Shown here: positions 8,197 through 16,644 of the stretch, in pieces
Numbering within the stretch: the stretch's first letter is position 1
Layout of the letters: the number at the start of each line of letters is the position of its first letter
NCBI GenBank assembly: GCA_965214325.1
Contig: CBDCBG010000006.1
Coordinates: 558,001-622,000 of the forward strand
Direction of reading: 5' to 3'
Length of the DNA: 64,000 bases
From: JAJEFO01 sp965214325
GTDB taxonomy: Bacteria > Pseudomonadota > Alphaproteobacteria > Rhodobacterales > Rhodobacteraceae
Notes under the pieces: generated by a model
Databases searched by the model: none
What the model was told of the DNA's origin: nothing
The model's input: the letters and a program-made list of their open reading frames with translations, nothing else
Made by a program: the position numbers and the translations under genes

Positions 8197-9713
8197 TTGT
8201 CTTTCGCTTTGCCTTCGTTGATTGCGGATCTGCGGCCTCTGACCCGGGTAAAGATCGGTTCCCAGAAAATGGTCAGCGCAAGAGCGGCATAGATCCCCAA
8301 ACCGATTGGCGTGTCGAAAAACTCCGCCACGCTGCCGTCTGCAATGGTGATCGACTGGCGCAGGGAATTCTCGAGGATATGACCAAGCACGAATCCGATC
8401 GAAAGTGGCGCGATCGAATAGCCCAGCTTGCGGACAACGTAGCCAAGGATGCCGGAAGCCAAGAGGACACCCACATTGAAGAGGCTGTTGGAGACCGCGT
8501 AGATCCCGGTGACGCTCAGCAACAGTACTGTGGGCACAATGACCGTCATTGGCACCAGGATCAGCTTGGCGGCGAATCGGATCGCGACCAGGCCGACAAG
8601 CAACAGCAGTACATTGATCAGAAACAGCCCGACAAAAAGCGAGAACATGATGTCCGGCCGCTCATCGAACAGTGTCGGACCCGGCGCCAGCCCCTGGATC
8701 AGGAAGGCACCGAGCAGGACCGCCGCTGCCGGGCTTCCAGGAACCCCCAGAGTCAGCGTCGGAATCAGCGCGCCTCCAACTGTAGCGTTGTTCGCGGTCT
8801 CGGGCGCGACGACGCCTTCCGGATGCCCGGTGCCGAATTTCTCGGGCTCCCTGGACCGCCGCTTCTCCTCGGAATAGGCGAAAAATGCGGCAACCGCGGC
8901 GCCTTCTCCGGGGATAATGCCAATGACAGTCCCAAGGACGGACGACCGCATCAGGTTGCCTTTGAGCCTGGAGAGCATCTCCATCCCGGGCAGTTTTACC
9001 GTCAGGCTCGACTGGTCGAACTCGATCTTCTTCAGCGCACGTTCAGCCCCTATGAGAACTTCGGAGACCGCAAAGAGCCCGACAAGGAATGGCACCAGCG
9101 GAATGCCTTCGTAGAAGTGGTACGTCCCGAACGTGTAACGTTCAGCGCCGTTCAGCTCATCCAGCCCCCAGGTTGTCAGGAATATTCCCAGGGTGCCAAC
9201 CAGAAGCCCCTTGAACAGGTTCGCCCCAGCCACACGCACCACAACGACAAGGCCGAAGACGCTGATCGCCAAGAACTCTCTCGGACCGAACTTGATCGCC
9301 ACTTGGGCAAGCAAGGGGGCGATGAATGCCAGGCACACAACACTGACCAAGCCACCAATGATCGAGCCGCTCAATGAAAGGCCAAGGGCCTCGCCGCCCC
9401 GGCCCTGCTTGTACATGGCGTGTCCGTCCGTCACGGTCGCTATCGCGGCGCCTGTACCTGGTATTCCCACTGCGATCGCAGAAATGGAGCCGCCGTAGAT
9501 GGCCGCATTGTAGATTGCGAGAAGGAGGATCAGTGAGGGAACCGCGTCCATGTAAAACGTAAAGGGAAGCGCCAACGCGATCGCGATCGGGGGCCCGAGC
9601 CCCGGCAGGATTCCAATGACCAATCCGATGATGATCCCCACCACCAAAAGGAGAAGCGTGAAGGGATCAGCAAGATTGGCGAACGCAACCCCAATTGCGA
9701 CGGTGTCAAACAT
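8193..9713 (-). CDS. tctA: TTT transporter large membrane subunit TctA
   Basis: This 506-residue, strongly hydrophobic protein has about 12 membrane segments. The family signature is visible as GIIIGLVIGILPGLGPP near residue 30, the second half repeats GIIPGEGAAVAAF, and IPTLTLGVPGSPAAAVLLGA matches. It is the inner-membrane channel of a tripartite tricarboxylate-type secondary transporter driven by ion gradients. It overlaps the tctB stop by eight bases and the sulfatase start by four, so the whole block is one transcription unit. Confidence 0.92.
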   Translation of the reverse strand: MFDTVAIGVAFANLADPFTLLLLVVGIIIGLVIGILPGLGPPIAIALALPFTFYMDAVPSLILLLAIYNAAIYGGSISAIAVGIPGTGAAIATVTDGHAMYKQGRGGEALGLSLSGSIIGGLVSVVCLAFIAPLLAQVAIKFGPREFLAISVFGLVVVVRVAGANLFKGLLVGTLGIFLTTWGLDELNGAERYTFGTYHFYEGIPLVPFLVGLFAVSEVLIGAERALKKIEFDQSSLTVKLPGMEMLSRLKGNLMRSSVLGTVIGIIPGEGAAVAAFFAYSEEKRRSREPEKFGTGHPEGVVAPETANNATVGGALIPTLTLGVPGSPAAAVLLGAFLIQGLAPGPTLFDERPDIMFSLFVGLFLINVLLLLVGLVAIRFAAKLILVPMTVIVPTVLLLSVTGIYAVSNSLFNVGVLLASGILGYVVRKLGYSIAPLSIGFVLGHILENSLRQSITIADGSVAEFFDTPIGLGIYAALALTIFWEPIFTRVRGRRSAINEGKAKDK

Positions 9714-10170
9714 CGAAACGCGTTCCGAGCAACTGGGTGAAGATCAGGTAGACGACGGCAGCCAGCGCCAGCACCACAACATAGATCACGGGGTTTCGAA
9801 CACCCATCGCGGCGCAACACGCAGGTCCAAGGAATACAGCCATGGCGACATAGCCCCAGGCCTGCCAAATGAAATACCCGACAACCATCACGATCAGGGT
9901 CAAGATCCCGCGCATGGCTTCCGGAGCGCCGGCATAGACGTGTTCGCCCTCACCCTCCAGCGCAGTGCCCTTCGCGATGTATGCGGCCAAAACGACAACT
10001 GCACAGGCACCCATGAAGGCAAGCATCAATTGCGGAAAGAACTTTGAAGGCAATCCTGAGCTTGCCAACAGGCCTACCGCCTTGAAGCCCTCCGCGAGCC
10101 AGGCGAAATAGGCGCTCACAACCAACACAAGGACAAGGAAGACAATGTTGGCCAGTCGTTGAGCAACCAT
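9706..10170 (-). CDS. tctB: TTT transporter small membrane subunit TctB
   Basis: This is a 154-residue membrane protein with four hydrophobic segments, the normal size and shape for TctB. The ATG at 10170 is preferred over an in-frame upstream start because GGAGGGACC precedes it at good spacing. It lies 66 bases after tctC and overlaps tctA. Family assignment rests mainly on position, length and topology, since TctB sequence is poorly conserved. Confidence 0.82.
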   Translation of the reverse strand: MVAQRLANIVFLVLVLVVSAYFAWLAEGFKAVGLLASSGLPSKFFPQLMLAFMGACAVVVLAAYIAKGTALEGEGEHVYAGAPEAMRGILTLIVMVVGYFIWQAWGYVAMAVFLGPACCAAMGVRNPVIYVVVLALAAVVYLIFTQLLGTRFDV

Positions 10171-10236
10171 TGGTCCCTCCAGATGCAAGGTCTGACGAAG
10201 AGCACCGCACGATTCCGTGCGGTGCCTCCCGTTCAA

Positions 10237-11199
10237 TCACTTGTGCAGCAGACCCAGACCGTCGAGTATTGGCGAGTAGAGATCAATGCCGGCCTGAACG
10301 ACCGCGGTCACGTCGGAGCCGGCTACGTACTCGACGTCGATTCCCGGAGGTACCCTGGCCGCGAACTCGGGCGTGCCCAGTACAGCAGATGCCTCGATCA
10401 GGCGGTCCACGATCTCCTGCGGTGTACCTGCCCTCACGGCAAAGCCGCCACGAACCCAAACTCCCGCTTCCTTTCCGGGAAAGGCCTCGCCAACGGTGCG
10501 AACGCCGGGCAGACGATCTTCGAAATAGGGCAGACGCACGTTGTCGAGGATGATCAAGGGACGAATGTCGTCCTTGAAGGCCGCGTGCGATGCAAGCTGA
10601 CCGACGGCAACGTCAACTTGTCCGCCGATCAGGCCGGTAATCGTCGCAGGAACGGTCTTGAGCGCGATGGTCTTGAATTCGAGACCGAATTCCGACGCAA
10701 GCTGAACGGCACTCAAATTTGGCGGAGCGCCAAGGTTGTTCACGCCCATGCTGAGCTTTTTCGCCTTGGCGGCCTCAATGAAATCCTCGAAGGTCTCGAT
10801 CGGGCTGTCCGTGCGTACGTAAAGCGCGTTCGACGCGGTCGCCAGCGCATAGATCGGGACGAAGTCCTCCATAACGTCGTAGGGCACTTCCCGGGTCAAC
10901 GGAACGACCATGAAGCTGGGCGGCGACCAGTTGAATAGCGTGTAGCCGTCAGCCGGCGCTTCAACGACACTCATCGTCGCCGGAATGTGCGCGCCACCTG
11001 GTTTGTTGACCACGTTGACCGGAACACCCAGTTCCGCGCTCATCGCTTCGGCCGAAAGCCGGGCGAGAATGTCGGCGTTGCCACCTGCCGCGAACGACAC
11101 AACGACGGTGATTGGCTTTTCGGGATAGTCGGCCAGAGCATCGCCTGCGCTCAACCCAAGTGCAGCGATACCGGCCGCCGCGAGTTTGATCAGGTTCAT
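10237..11199 (-). CDS. tctC: TTT transporter periplasmic binding receptor TctC (Bug family)
   Basis: This 320-residue protein has a signal peptide (about 25 residues, ending ALA-DYPEKP). The mature Bug-family start YPEKPITVVVSFAAGGNADILARL carries the substrate-carboxylate-binding loop. PDGYTLF and VPYDVMEDFVPIY are further family blocks. It binds a carboxylated solute in the periplasm and hands it to TctAB. The ATG at 11199 is chosen because GGAGGGCTTC sits upstream and the signal peptide begins there. It is the first intact gene of the operon. Confidence 0.92.
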   Translation of the reverse strand: MNLIKLAAAGIAALGLSAGDALADYPEKPITVVVSFAAGGNADILARLSAEAMSAELGVPVNVVNKPGGAHIPATMSVVEAPADGYTLFNWSPPSFMVVPLTREVPYDVMEDFVPIYALATASNALYVRTDSPIETFEDFIEAAKAKKLSMGVNNLGAPPNLSAVQLASEFGLEFKTIALKTVPATITGLIGGQVDVAVGQLASHAAFKDDIRPLIILDNVRLPYFEDRLPGVRTVGEAFPGKEAGVWVRGGFAVRAGTPQEIVDRLIEASAVLGTPEFAARVPPGIDVEYVAGSDVTAVVQAGIDLYSPILDGLGLLHK

Positions 11200-11630
11200 T
11201 TTGAAGCCCTCCTGTGCTTCGATCAAGATTATCGGTCTAGATGTGCGTACCTTTGTTCCTCAACAAGGGCCAAAAGTCAACACTCATGCGAATGACCAAC
11301 ACGGAAAAAAATTTCCACCGGCCTTGACGAGGCTCTCTGCCGGGCCGGCTGGTCATCCGGCATCGGGTCCGACTGTTTCGGCGACGGCTTGCCCCGCCTT
11401 GCGCTTGATCGCGGGCATGCTGAAGAGCCCGCCCGGCGTTGCCGGACGGGCTCTTCAGCCCTGGATCCGGTGCGGTCCCTTGCGGCGCTACGCGGCGGAA
11501 ATCGCGCCTGTAGGCGTGTTCCCGCCGAGCCGAAGCCACGCAAGCGCCAGACGCGGGTTCCGGGCCGGTTCCATGATCGTCGCGCGACTGGCCTTCCATC
11601 CTTGGATTCCTTGATCTCGATGTCGCCATT
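11200..11630. other. intergenic leader between GntR remnant and tctC
   Basis: These 431 bases carry no gene I can support. They must include the tctC promoter on the minus strand, but no confident -35/-10 pair stands out. The middle (about 11340-11470) is homologous to an intergenic segment at about 16380-16520 and contains the hairpin listed separately. The missing effector domain of the GntR protein is not recognisable here in any frame. Confidence 0.6.
11421..11457. repeat. 37-base near-perfect inverted repeat
   Basis: The outer arms TGAAGAGCCCG and CGGGCTCTTCA match over 11 bases. Inside them CCGGC and GCCGG pair around a GTT loop, with single mismatched bases between the two stems. No T-run follows on either strand, so it is not a typical intrinsic terminator. 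A diverged copy near 16470-16500 keeps the inner stem with compensatory changes. Confidence 0.75.
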
Positions 11631-11954
11631 TCAAGCCAAGTCTTCCAACTGGTCGAGCATCGCATGGCTTTCTGGCGGTTCAGCCTTCATCTGAAGCGAA
11701 ACGCGATTGGTCACTTGCACCTGACGCAAAATGGCTCCTCTGCCGGAATGCCTTTCGACCAGGCCTTCGTCTTCAAGGGAACTCGTCGCCTGAACCACCG
11801 TCAAGCGCGCAGCGCCCAGTACTTCGGCCAGTTCCCTCGGCGCCGGCAAACGCGCATCCGCGGCAGGCTCCCCAGGCACGATCTGCTGGCGCAGAACCTC
11901 TGCAACACCGGCATGCAAGGGCGCAGCCCGTCCGCGCATCGCCAAAAGATTCAT
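11631..11954 (-). pseudogene. GntR-family regulator, truncated to the DNA-binding domain
   Basis: This 107-residue frame starts MNLLAMRGRAAPLHAGVAEVL and contains the GntR winged helix-turn-helix at about residues 12-80 (RLPAPRELAEVLGAARLTVVQATSSLEDEGLVERHSGRGAI). Full GntR regulators have 230 or more residues with an effector-binding domain. Here the frame stops about 25 residues after the wing. It lies upstream of the tct-sulfatase operon on the same strand and was presumably its regulator. A short DNA-binding-only product cannot be excluded, but loss of the C-terminus fits the decay seen nearby. Confidence 0.65.
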
Positions 11955-12016
11955 CTTGACAATCTCGCCAAGACAAAAGGTACAAAGATACAGAACTCTT
12001 ACATCCTGGTAGGTCC

Positions 12017-12376
12017 ATGCAAGTCAAGCGCAACCTGGAAGGGCTGGAATGGATCGCGGCGCGATTGCGGATGCATGTCGTCGACAGGGCGTCGCCGAAA
12101 CCGATTGATCCGGAATTGATCCCTGAACGCGCGGATACAGCGGGCTCCATCGTTGCCGCGGAAAGCCACATCGTCATTGGCGGGTCGGGTTTTGCGGTCG
12201 CGAAAATCCTTGCCGAATCCGGCGCCGCTCCAGGGTCTCCAGGGTCCGGGCGCGTTGGCGTGCGGGAGCGGTCCTGCGCGGGCGGAACGACGCCCCGCCT
12301 CTTGGTCAGATTAGGCTTGGACGCATTGGCAATTGCCGAAGTCGACCGAGAGGCAATGAAATTGAAGAAAGCGTGA
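12017..12376 (+). CDS. hypothetical protein or remnant, coupled to aldehyde dehydrogenase
   Basis: An open frame of 119 residues starts MQVKRNLEGLEWIAARLRM and ends GLDALAIAEVDREAMKLKKA. I do not recognise the family. Its stop overlaps the next ATG as TGATG, the same arrangement found between the following two genes, which argues that at least its 3' end is a real operon member. A GGTAGG lies just before the ATG. The middle is arginine/glycine-rich and irregular (GSPGSGRVGVRERSCAGG), so it may be the frameshifted tail of a longer gene. Confidence 0.4.
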   Translation: MQVKRNLEGLEWIAARLRMHVVDRASPKPIDPELIPERADTAGSIVAAESHIVIGGSGFAVAKILAESGAAPGSPGSGRVGVRERSCAGGTTPRLLVRLGLDALAIAEVDREAMKLKKA

Positions 12377-13788
12377 TGGCTTATCGTTACGAATTTGGTT
12401 CCGGCGAAAGCGCATACGAAACCGTGAATCCGGCAAGCCCTTCGGAAAAGATCGGAGGCTACGCGATCCCGGGCAGCGACGAGCTGGGCCAAACGGTGGA
12501 CAGTGCCAATGTCGCCCAAGCCGAATGGGCGCGCGTGCCGGGGCTTGAGCGTTCGCAAAGGCCGAACGCCCTTGTCGATGCAGTGGAGGCCCGGGTCGAG
12601 GAACTGGCCACGGCCGGGACCCTTGAGCAAGGCAAGCTGCTACGCGAATCCAAGGGTGAAGTCCTGAAGAGCTGTTCCGAAGGACGGTTCTCGGTCGGTG
12701 AAGCGGCCCGCATGGGGGCTGTGGCGGCCGCCAACGGGCGCGCGGACTCTTCGAACCAGATACTCGGGCGTCCACGAGGCGTGACACTCTGCGTCAGCCA
12801 GTGGAACTTCCCGAACTCAGCACCGATGCGAAAGACTTGCCCGGCACCGGCCTTCGGCAGTGCCGCGATCATGAAGCCGTCGCAATTCACGCCTGCCGCC
12901 AATTTCATGCTGGCCAGGATATCCGAGGAATTCCTTCCCGCAAACCTCGTGCAGGTCGCAATGGTTTCCGGGCGTGCAGCCAGCGAGGTCGTGGCATGCG
13001 GACATGTCCACGGCGTCAGCTTCACCGGATCGGCTCCAACCGGCAAGTTGGTCTATGGTGCCGCGGCGCGAGATCTCGTTCCTGTTCAGTTGGAACTCGG
13101 GGGAAAGAATGCGGCAATTGCAAACGACAGCGAGGATCTGGAAGACGCGATATCTCGTGTCATGGGTGCGGCCTTCATGACATCGGGCCAGCGATGCACC
13201 GCAATCAGCCGCGTCTTGGTTCACAAGGACCTTGCAGCCGCCGCCAAGGAACTTCTGGTAGAATTGGCGAATGCGCTGAAAATCGGCCCGGGGATGGAGG
13301 CTGAAAGCGACATCGGTCCGTTGTGCAACCTTCCACATTGGCAGGAAGTCTGCGAGACGACCCGGAAAGCAATCTCGGAAGGTGCCAGACCCTTGGCCGG
13401 AGGATCGGCGCCAAATCGGCCAGAAGATGTGTATTTCTATCGTCCGACAATTCTGGGCGACGTGGCGCATAACTCCACGGCAGGACAACATGAGATCTTC
13501 GGACCCGTCTTGTCGGTCCTTGATTACGATACTTTCGATCAGGCGATGGGGATGTTGAACGGCACCGATTTCGGGCTGGCTTCGGCGCTGTCTTCGAACC
13601 GGAACGGCCTGATCCAACGCTTCCTGGCGGAAAGCCAGAACGGCATGATCCACGCCATTCTCGGTTCGCTCCCTGACAACAACATGCCGTTTGGCGGCAT
13701 CAAGAATTCCGGCGTCGGTGCCTGTTCCGTGGGCCCGACGACGGTCAATTTCTACGCCTCCGAACACTCAGCCTATGTCGCGTGGTGA
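12376..13788 (+). CDS. NAD(P)-dependent aldehyde dehydrogenase (semialdehyde dehydrogenase-like)
   Basis: This is a 470-residue ALDH-superfamily enzyme. Active-site residues are in place: N145 in QWNFP, K167 in MKPSQ, the FTGSAPTG nucleotide loop near 217, E240 in ELGGK and the nucleophile C274 in GQRCTA. EIFGPVL and the PFGGIKNSG ending are present. It oxidises a soluble aldehyde to the acid, probably a semialdehyde produced by a sugar-acid or dicarboxylate route, since the next gene is an enolase-superfamily dehydratase or racemase. The start and stop both overlap neighbours as TGATG, indicating translational coupling. Confidence 0.88.
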   Translation: MAYRYEFGSGESAYETVNPASPSEKIGGYAIPGSDELGQTVDSANVAQAEWARVPGLERSQRPNALVDAVEARVEELATAGTLEQGKLLRESKGEVLKSCSEGRFSVGEAARMGAVAAANGRADSSNQILGRPRGVTLCVSQWNFPNSAPMRKTCPAPAFGSAAIMKPSQFTPAANFMLARISEEFLPANLVQVAMVSGRAASEVVACGHVHGVSFTGSAPTGKLVYGAAARDLVPVQLELGGKNAAIANDSEDLEDAISRVMGAAFMTSGQRCTAISRVLVHKDLAAAAKELLVELANALKIGPGMEAESDIGPLCNLPHWQEVCETTRKAISEGARPLAGGSAPNRPEDVYFYRPTILGDVAHNSTAGQHEIFGPVLSVLDYDTFDQAMGMLNGTDFGLASALSSNRNGLIQRFLAESQNGMIHAILGSLPDNNMPFGGIKNSGVGACSVGPTTVNFYASEHSAYVAW

Positions 13789-14921
13789 TGGTGAGCCTTC
13801 GCAATTCCATAACAATCGCCAACATCGGCGTTTACCCGATCCGGGCTTCTGGCGGCGTGTCGCCAAAAATGGCGCTTGGGAGCATGCCCACCCGCCCGGC
13901 GCTTCTGTTGCGGGTCGAAGACACTCACGGCGGCTACGGCTGGGGTGAGGTCTGGGCCAATTTTCCGCCGCGGGCGAACAATCACAAAGCACACATTTTC
14001 GAAGACGTGGTTGCGCAAAGTCTCAAAGGGCAATCCTTCGTCGAGCCGCGCGAGATCAACCTGGCCCTTCTTGACGCCCTTTCGGTCTTTTTCGTGCACG
14101 TAGGACAAGTCCAGGTCTTCGAGCATATTTTGGCGGGGATCGATACCGCGCTTTGGGATCTTGCCTTGCGTAATCAGGGGCAATCGTTCGCTGATTTCAT
14201 GAACCTCGCGTCGCCTTCGGCGCAATCCTATGCGACCTCGATCAACGCCGAAGATCTCAAGCGCCTGATCCCGAAACACGCAGGCCTGGGGCAACGCTAT
14301 TTCAAACTGAAGGTCGGATTTGCGGACCATGGCAACCGTGAAATCGTCGCGCGCGCCGCGAAGCTCTGCCCGGATGGTGCCAGGATCATGATCGACAGCA
14401 ACCAGGCCTGGGATCTGCAGCAAGCGAAGTCGTGCCTTCAAACCATTCAGGAATTCTCGCCCTTCTTTGCGGAAGAGCCCCTCCCGGCAAATGCGCCACT
14501 AGAGGTCTGGGAAGAACTGGCGAATTCGACGGACATCCCCCTGGCGGGCGGAGAGAACATTTACGGTATCGAAAACTTCCTTTCGATGATCAATGCCGGT
14601 TTAAGGGTCGTTCAACCCGATGTCGCCAAATGGGGCGGCGTTACAGGCTGCCTCGACCTGGCAAAGGCCCTGCCTGACGGCGTCATCCTGTGGCCACACT
14701 TCATGGGCACCGCGATCGGGCAAGTCGCAGCACTGTCTATATCGGGCGCGATCGGCGAAACTTCGGTCTGTGAAGTCGATGTCAACGAAAACGCGCTTCG
14801 CGACGAACTGTGCGGAAGGCCCATAACAATACGAGATGGTTCGGTCGGCTTGCCGCAGGATCCTGGGCTCGTCTTTGAGCCGGACCCAAAGATCCTGAAC
14901 AGATTTGCCAACACGCTCTGA
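13788..14921 (+). CDS. mandelate racemase/muconate lactonizing-family enzyme (enolase superfamily)
   Basis: The protein has 377 residues. The N-terminal capping domain is followed by a TIM-like barrel. Catalytic Lys pair is KLKVG (K173, K175). Metal ligands are D203 (IDSNQAW), E229 or E230 (AEEPL) and E256 (GGEN). The opposite base is D278/K281 (QPDVAKWGG). These define an acid-sugar dehydratase, racemase or cycloisomerase; the exact reaction cannot be read. The ATG at 13788 overlaps the ALDH stop as TGATG. The enzyme probably feeds the aldehyde dehydrogenase pathway. Confidence 0.85.
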   Translation: MVSLRNSITIANIGVYPIRASGGVSPKMALGSMPTRPALLLRVEDTHGGYGWGEVWANFPPRANNHKAHIFEDVVAQSLKGQSFVEPREINLALLDALSVFFVHVGQVQVFEHILAGIDTALWDLALRNQGQSFADFMNLASPSAQSYATSINAEDLKRLIPKHAGLGQRYFKLKVGFADHGNREIVARAAKLCPDGARIMIDSNQAWDLQQAKSCLQTIQEFSPFFAEEPLPANAPLEVWEELANSTDIPLAGGENIYGIENFLSMINAGLRVVQPDVAKWGGVTGCLDLAKALPDGVILWPHFMGTAIGQVAALSISGAIGETSVCEVDVNENALRDELCGRPITIRDGSVGLPQDPGLVFEPDPKILNRFANTL

Positions 14922-14956
14922 CGCGCAAGCCGCATCCAACGACGCGAGGAGGACAA

Positions 14957-15168
14957 ATGACAACGCCAGGCACCAATGTTCCCAACGGGCAGATGTTGGC
15001 CTCTATAGGGAGATGCTGCGAATTCGGCGTGTCAAGGAACAGATCGGCAATGACGCGAGGGCTGGCAATTTCCCGGGCGCTGTTCACCTTTACATCGGGC
15101 AGGAGGCGGTCTGTGTCGGCTTTGTTCGCAACCTGGCGACGACGACTGGATCGCTTCAACCTGACTGT
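14957..15168 (+). pseudogene. 2-oxoacid (acetoin/pyruvate) dehydrogenase E1 alpha, N-terminal remnant
   Basis: A strong GAGGAGGAC ribosome site precedes ATG 14957. After about 15 codons a one-base shift moves the similarity to another frame: LYREMLRIRRVKEQIGNDAR, AGNFPGAVHLYIGQEAV. A second shift near 15140 leads to DDDWIAST. This is the E1 alpha N-terminus just before its TPP-binding half. Similarity stops abruptly near 15168 where an integrase fragment on the other strand begins. Two frameshifts plus truncation make it non-functional. It follows the enolase-family gene and preceded a lipoyl protein, part of which survives at 15398. Confidence 0.75.
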
Positions 15169-15304
15169 GCATGAAAAAATGCTTCCGGCCGCCAAGCAGG
15201 ACCCTGACGCCGAATCCCGCAAGGACCGTGTCGCGGACGTTCCTGGTGGCCTTTGCCGGACGCAAGGCGCGAACCCTCGCGTCGGTGAGTCGTTCTCTGG
15301 ACAT
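15165..15304 (-). pseudogene. tyrosine integrase N-terminus (DUF4102 arm-binding domain), truncated
   Basis: The minus strand from ATG 15304, preceded by GGAGGAAGAG, encodes MSRERLTDARVRALRPAKAT, then RNVRDTVLAGFGVRV and GGRKHFFMHSQ. This is the arm-type DNA-binding domain found at the start of P4-like and prophage integrases. After about 46 residues it runs into antisense E1 alpha sequence, so the catalytic domain (Arg-His-Arg-Tyr) is gone. It is the residue of an island that inserted in, or recombined with, the dehydrogenase operon. Confidence 0.7.
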
Positions 15305-15397
15305 GATTCTCTTCCTCCTGTCGGTTGCAGGAACGGGAGGAAACGCGTAGGATTCCGCCCGAAACCGCGATTTTTAGAGGGAAAAGAGACGCTATAT

Positions 15398-15523
15398 CAG
15401 ACTCTTAGAGCCGCAGGTGCGTGCAATGGTGTCATGTTCGAGCACCTTGCGGATGAAGGTGACGACATCCCGGTTGGCGACAACGTCTGCAGGATTGAGA
15501 TACCGGAATCGATCACAATATGA
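15398..15523 (+). pseudogene. lipoyl/biotinyl-type domain C-terminal remnant
   Basis: The last 40 codons before the SDR gene read RAAGACNGVMFEHLADEGDD and IPVGDNVCRIEI. This is the typical second half of a lipoyl domain (EGD.VPVG...IE) from a dehydrogenase E2 subunit or a stand-alone carrier. The stop overlaps the SDR start as ATGA, so it was part of the same operon. The domain's first half, with the modified lysine, is missing and no start codon is present. E1 beta and most of E2 seem to have been lost between this piece and the E1 alpha remnant. Confidence 0.6.
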
Positions 15524-16257
15524 ACCACTTGTACGACAAAATTGCATTGATCTCTGGCGGCGCGCAGGGAATTGGTGCCGCCATGGCCGAGAAATTCGTT
15601 GCGGCAGGCGCGACTGTGGTCATTACCGACATAGACGGACAGGCAGGCGCTGTGACGGCTGCAAGGGTTGGCCCGGATTGCACGTTCATTCGCCAGGATG
15701 TCACGTTAGAAGCGGATTGGGCGCGTGTCATTGCGTCAATCGAAGGTGAGTTTGGAAAGATCGACGTTCTGGTCAACAACGCCGGCATCTTCAGTGTTGC
15801 GAGCCTCGAGGCGACAGGTCTCCAACTTTGGGATCGAATGATCGCGGTCAATCAGACCAGTGTCTTTCTGGGGCTGCGCACCGTTGCGCCCGTCATGAAG
15901 CGCCAAAGCTCGGGAAGTATCGTAAACTTGTCCTCGATTGCCGGGTTGTCTGCCAATCCAGGCGGGCGCGCCCACGCATACGCAGCCACCAAATGGGCTG
16001 TTCGGGGCATGACGAAATCGGCGGCCGTTGAACTCGCGCCGTTTGGGATCCGGGTAAACTCGGTTCATCCGGGGCTCATTGACACAAGGATGATAGACTT
16101 GACCGACAGCGCGCCCGAGGAACTTGATGCCCGTGTCCCGCTGGGTCGAAGGGGCACCGTCGAAGAGGTTGCAAAGATGGTTCTGTTTCTGGCTTCAGAT
16201 GATTCAAGCCACTGCTCTGGGCACGAGTTCGTCGTGGACGGGGCGATGCGAGCATAG
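15520..16257 (+). CDS. short-chain dehydrogenase/reductase
   Basis: This is a 245-residue classical SDR with cofactor loop SGGAQGIGAAMAE, D39-region VVITDIDG for NAD preference, NNAG, catalytic Ser in NLSSIAG and Tyr-Lys in YAATK. It ends with the family HEFVVDGA element. Close relatives act on steroid, sugar or acetoin-type alcohols. Because it ends a broken E1/lipoyl operon, a diacetyl/acetoin reductase role is conceivable but unproven. The frame appears intact. Its ATG overlaps the remnant lipoyl gene's stop. Confidence 0.85.
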   Translation: MNHLYDKIALISGGAQGIGAAMAEKFVAAGATVVITDIDGQAGAVTAARVGPDCTFIRQDVTLEADWARVIASIEGEFGKIDVLVNNAGIFSVASLEATGLQLWDRMIAVNQTSVFLGLRTVAPVMKRQSSGSIVNLSSIAGLSANPGGRAHAYAATKWAVRGMTKSAAVELAPFGIRVNSVHPGLIDTRMIDLTDSAPEELDARVPLGRRGTVEEVAKMVLFLASDDSSHCSGHEFVVDGAMRA

Positions 16258-16644
16258 GTCTCCTGCAGGATTTCCAGGTTGCGCCTTGGTGGAAACAGAA
16301 TTCGCGTCGCGCTTCGTCAACACTGCATGCCGATCCACACCACGACAGAATCCCTTTCCCATGGGCACTGCAAGGCCGGTTGGAGCGTCGGCTGGCCGTC
16401 CGGCACCGGACCCCGACAGATTCGGCTGCGATGCCGTGGCACGGCCTGGTTTTTCCGCCCTGCGCGTGATCTCGGGCATGCCGATCTGCCCTGCCTGGCG
16501 CTGCCAGACAGGTTCCGCATGTCATCCCTTTGTCGAAACTCGGGCCGAGGATTTCCTTGGATCACGGTGCCTGGGGCATAAGATCATGTGTCGTCTCTTG
16601 TGCCTCCGTGCCGATAACCGCGATTTTCAGGAACCGCTGGCGTT
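16258..16644. other. convergent intergenic region with diverged hairpin element
   Basis: No gene is supported in these 387 bases between the converging SDR and GMC oxidoreductase ends. The stretch from about 16380 to 16520 aligns with 11340-11470, sharing for example TCCGGCA and CGGGCATGC. It includes an inner stem CCTGcCTGGC-GCT-GCCAGaCAGG at about 16477-16497 equivalent to the stem at 11431-11449. Confidence 0.55.

Noticed and set aside
11421..11457. Hairpin as an intrinsic terminator of the GntR gene
   Set aside because: No T-run follows on either strand and a homologous hairpin occurs in a different context.
15390..15460. Possible tRNA-like attachment site near the integrase stub
   Set aside because: A GTTCGAG-like string is present but no cloverleaf can be drawn, and the same bases read as a lipoyl-domain coding remnant.
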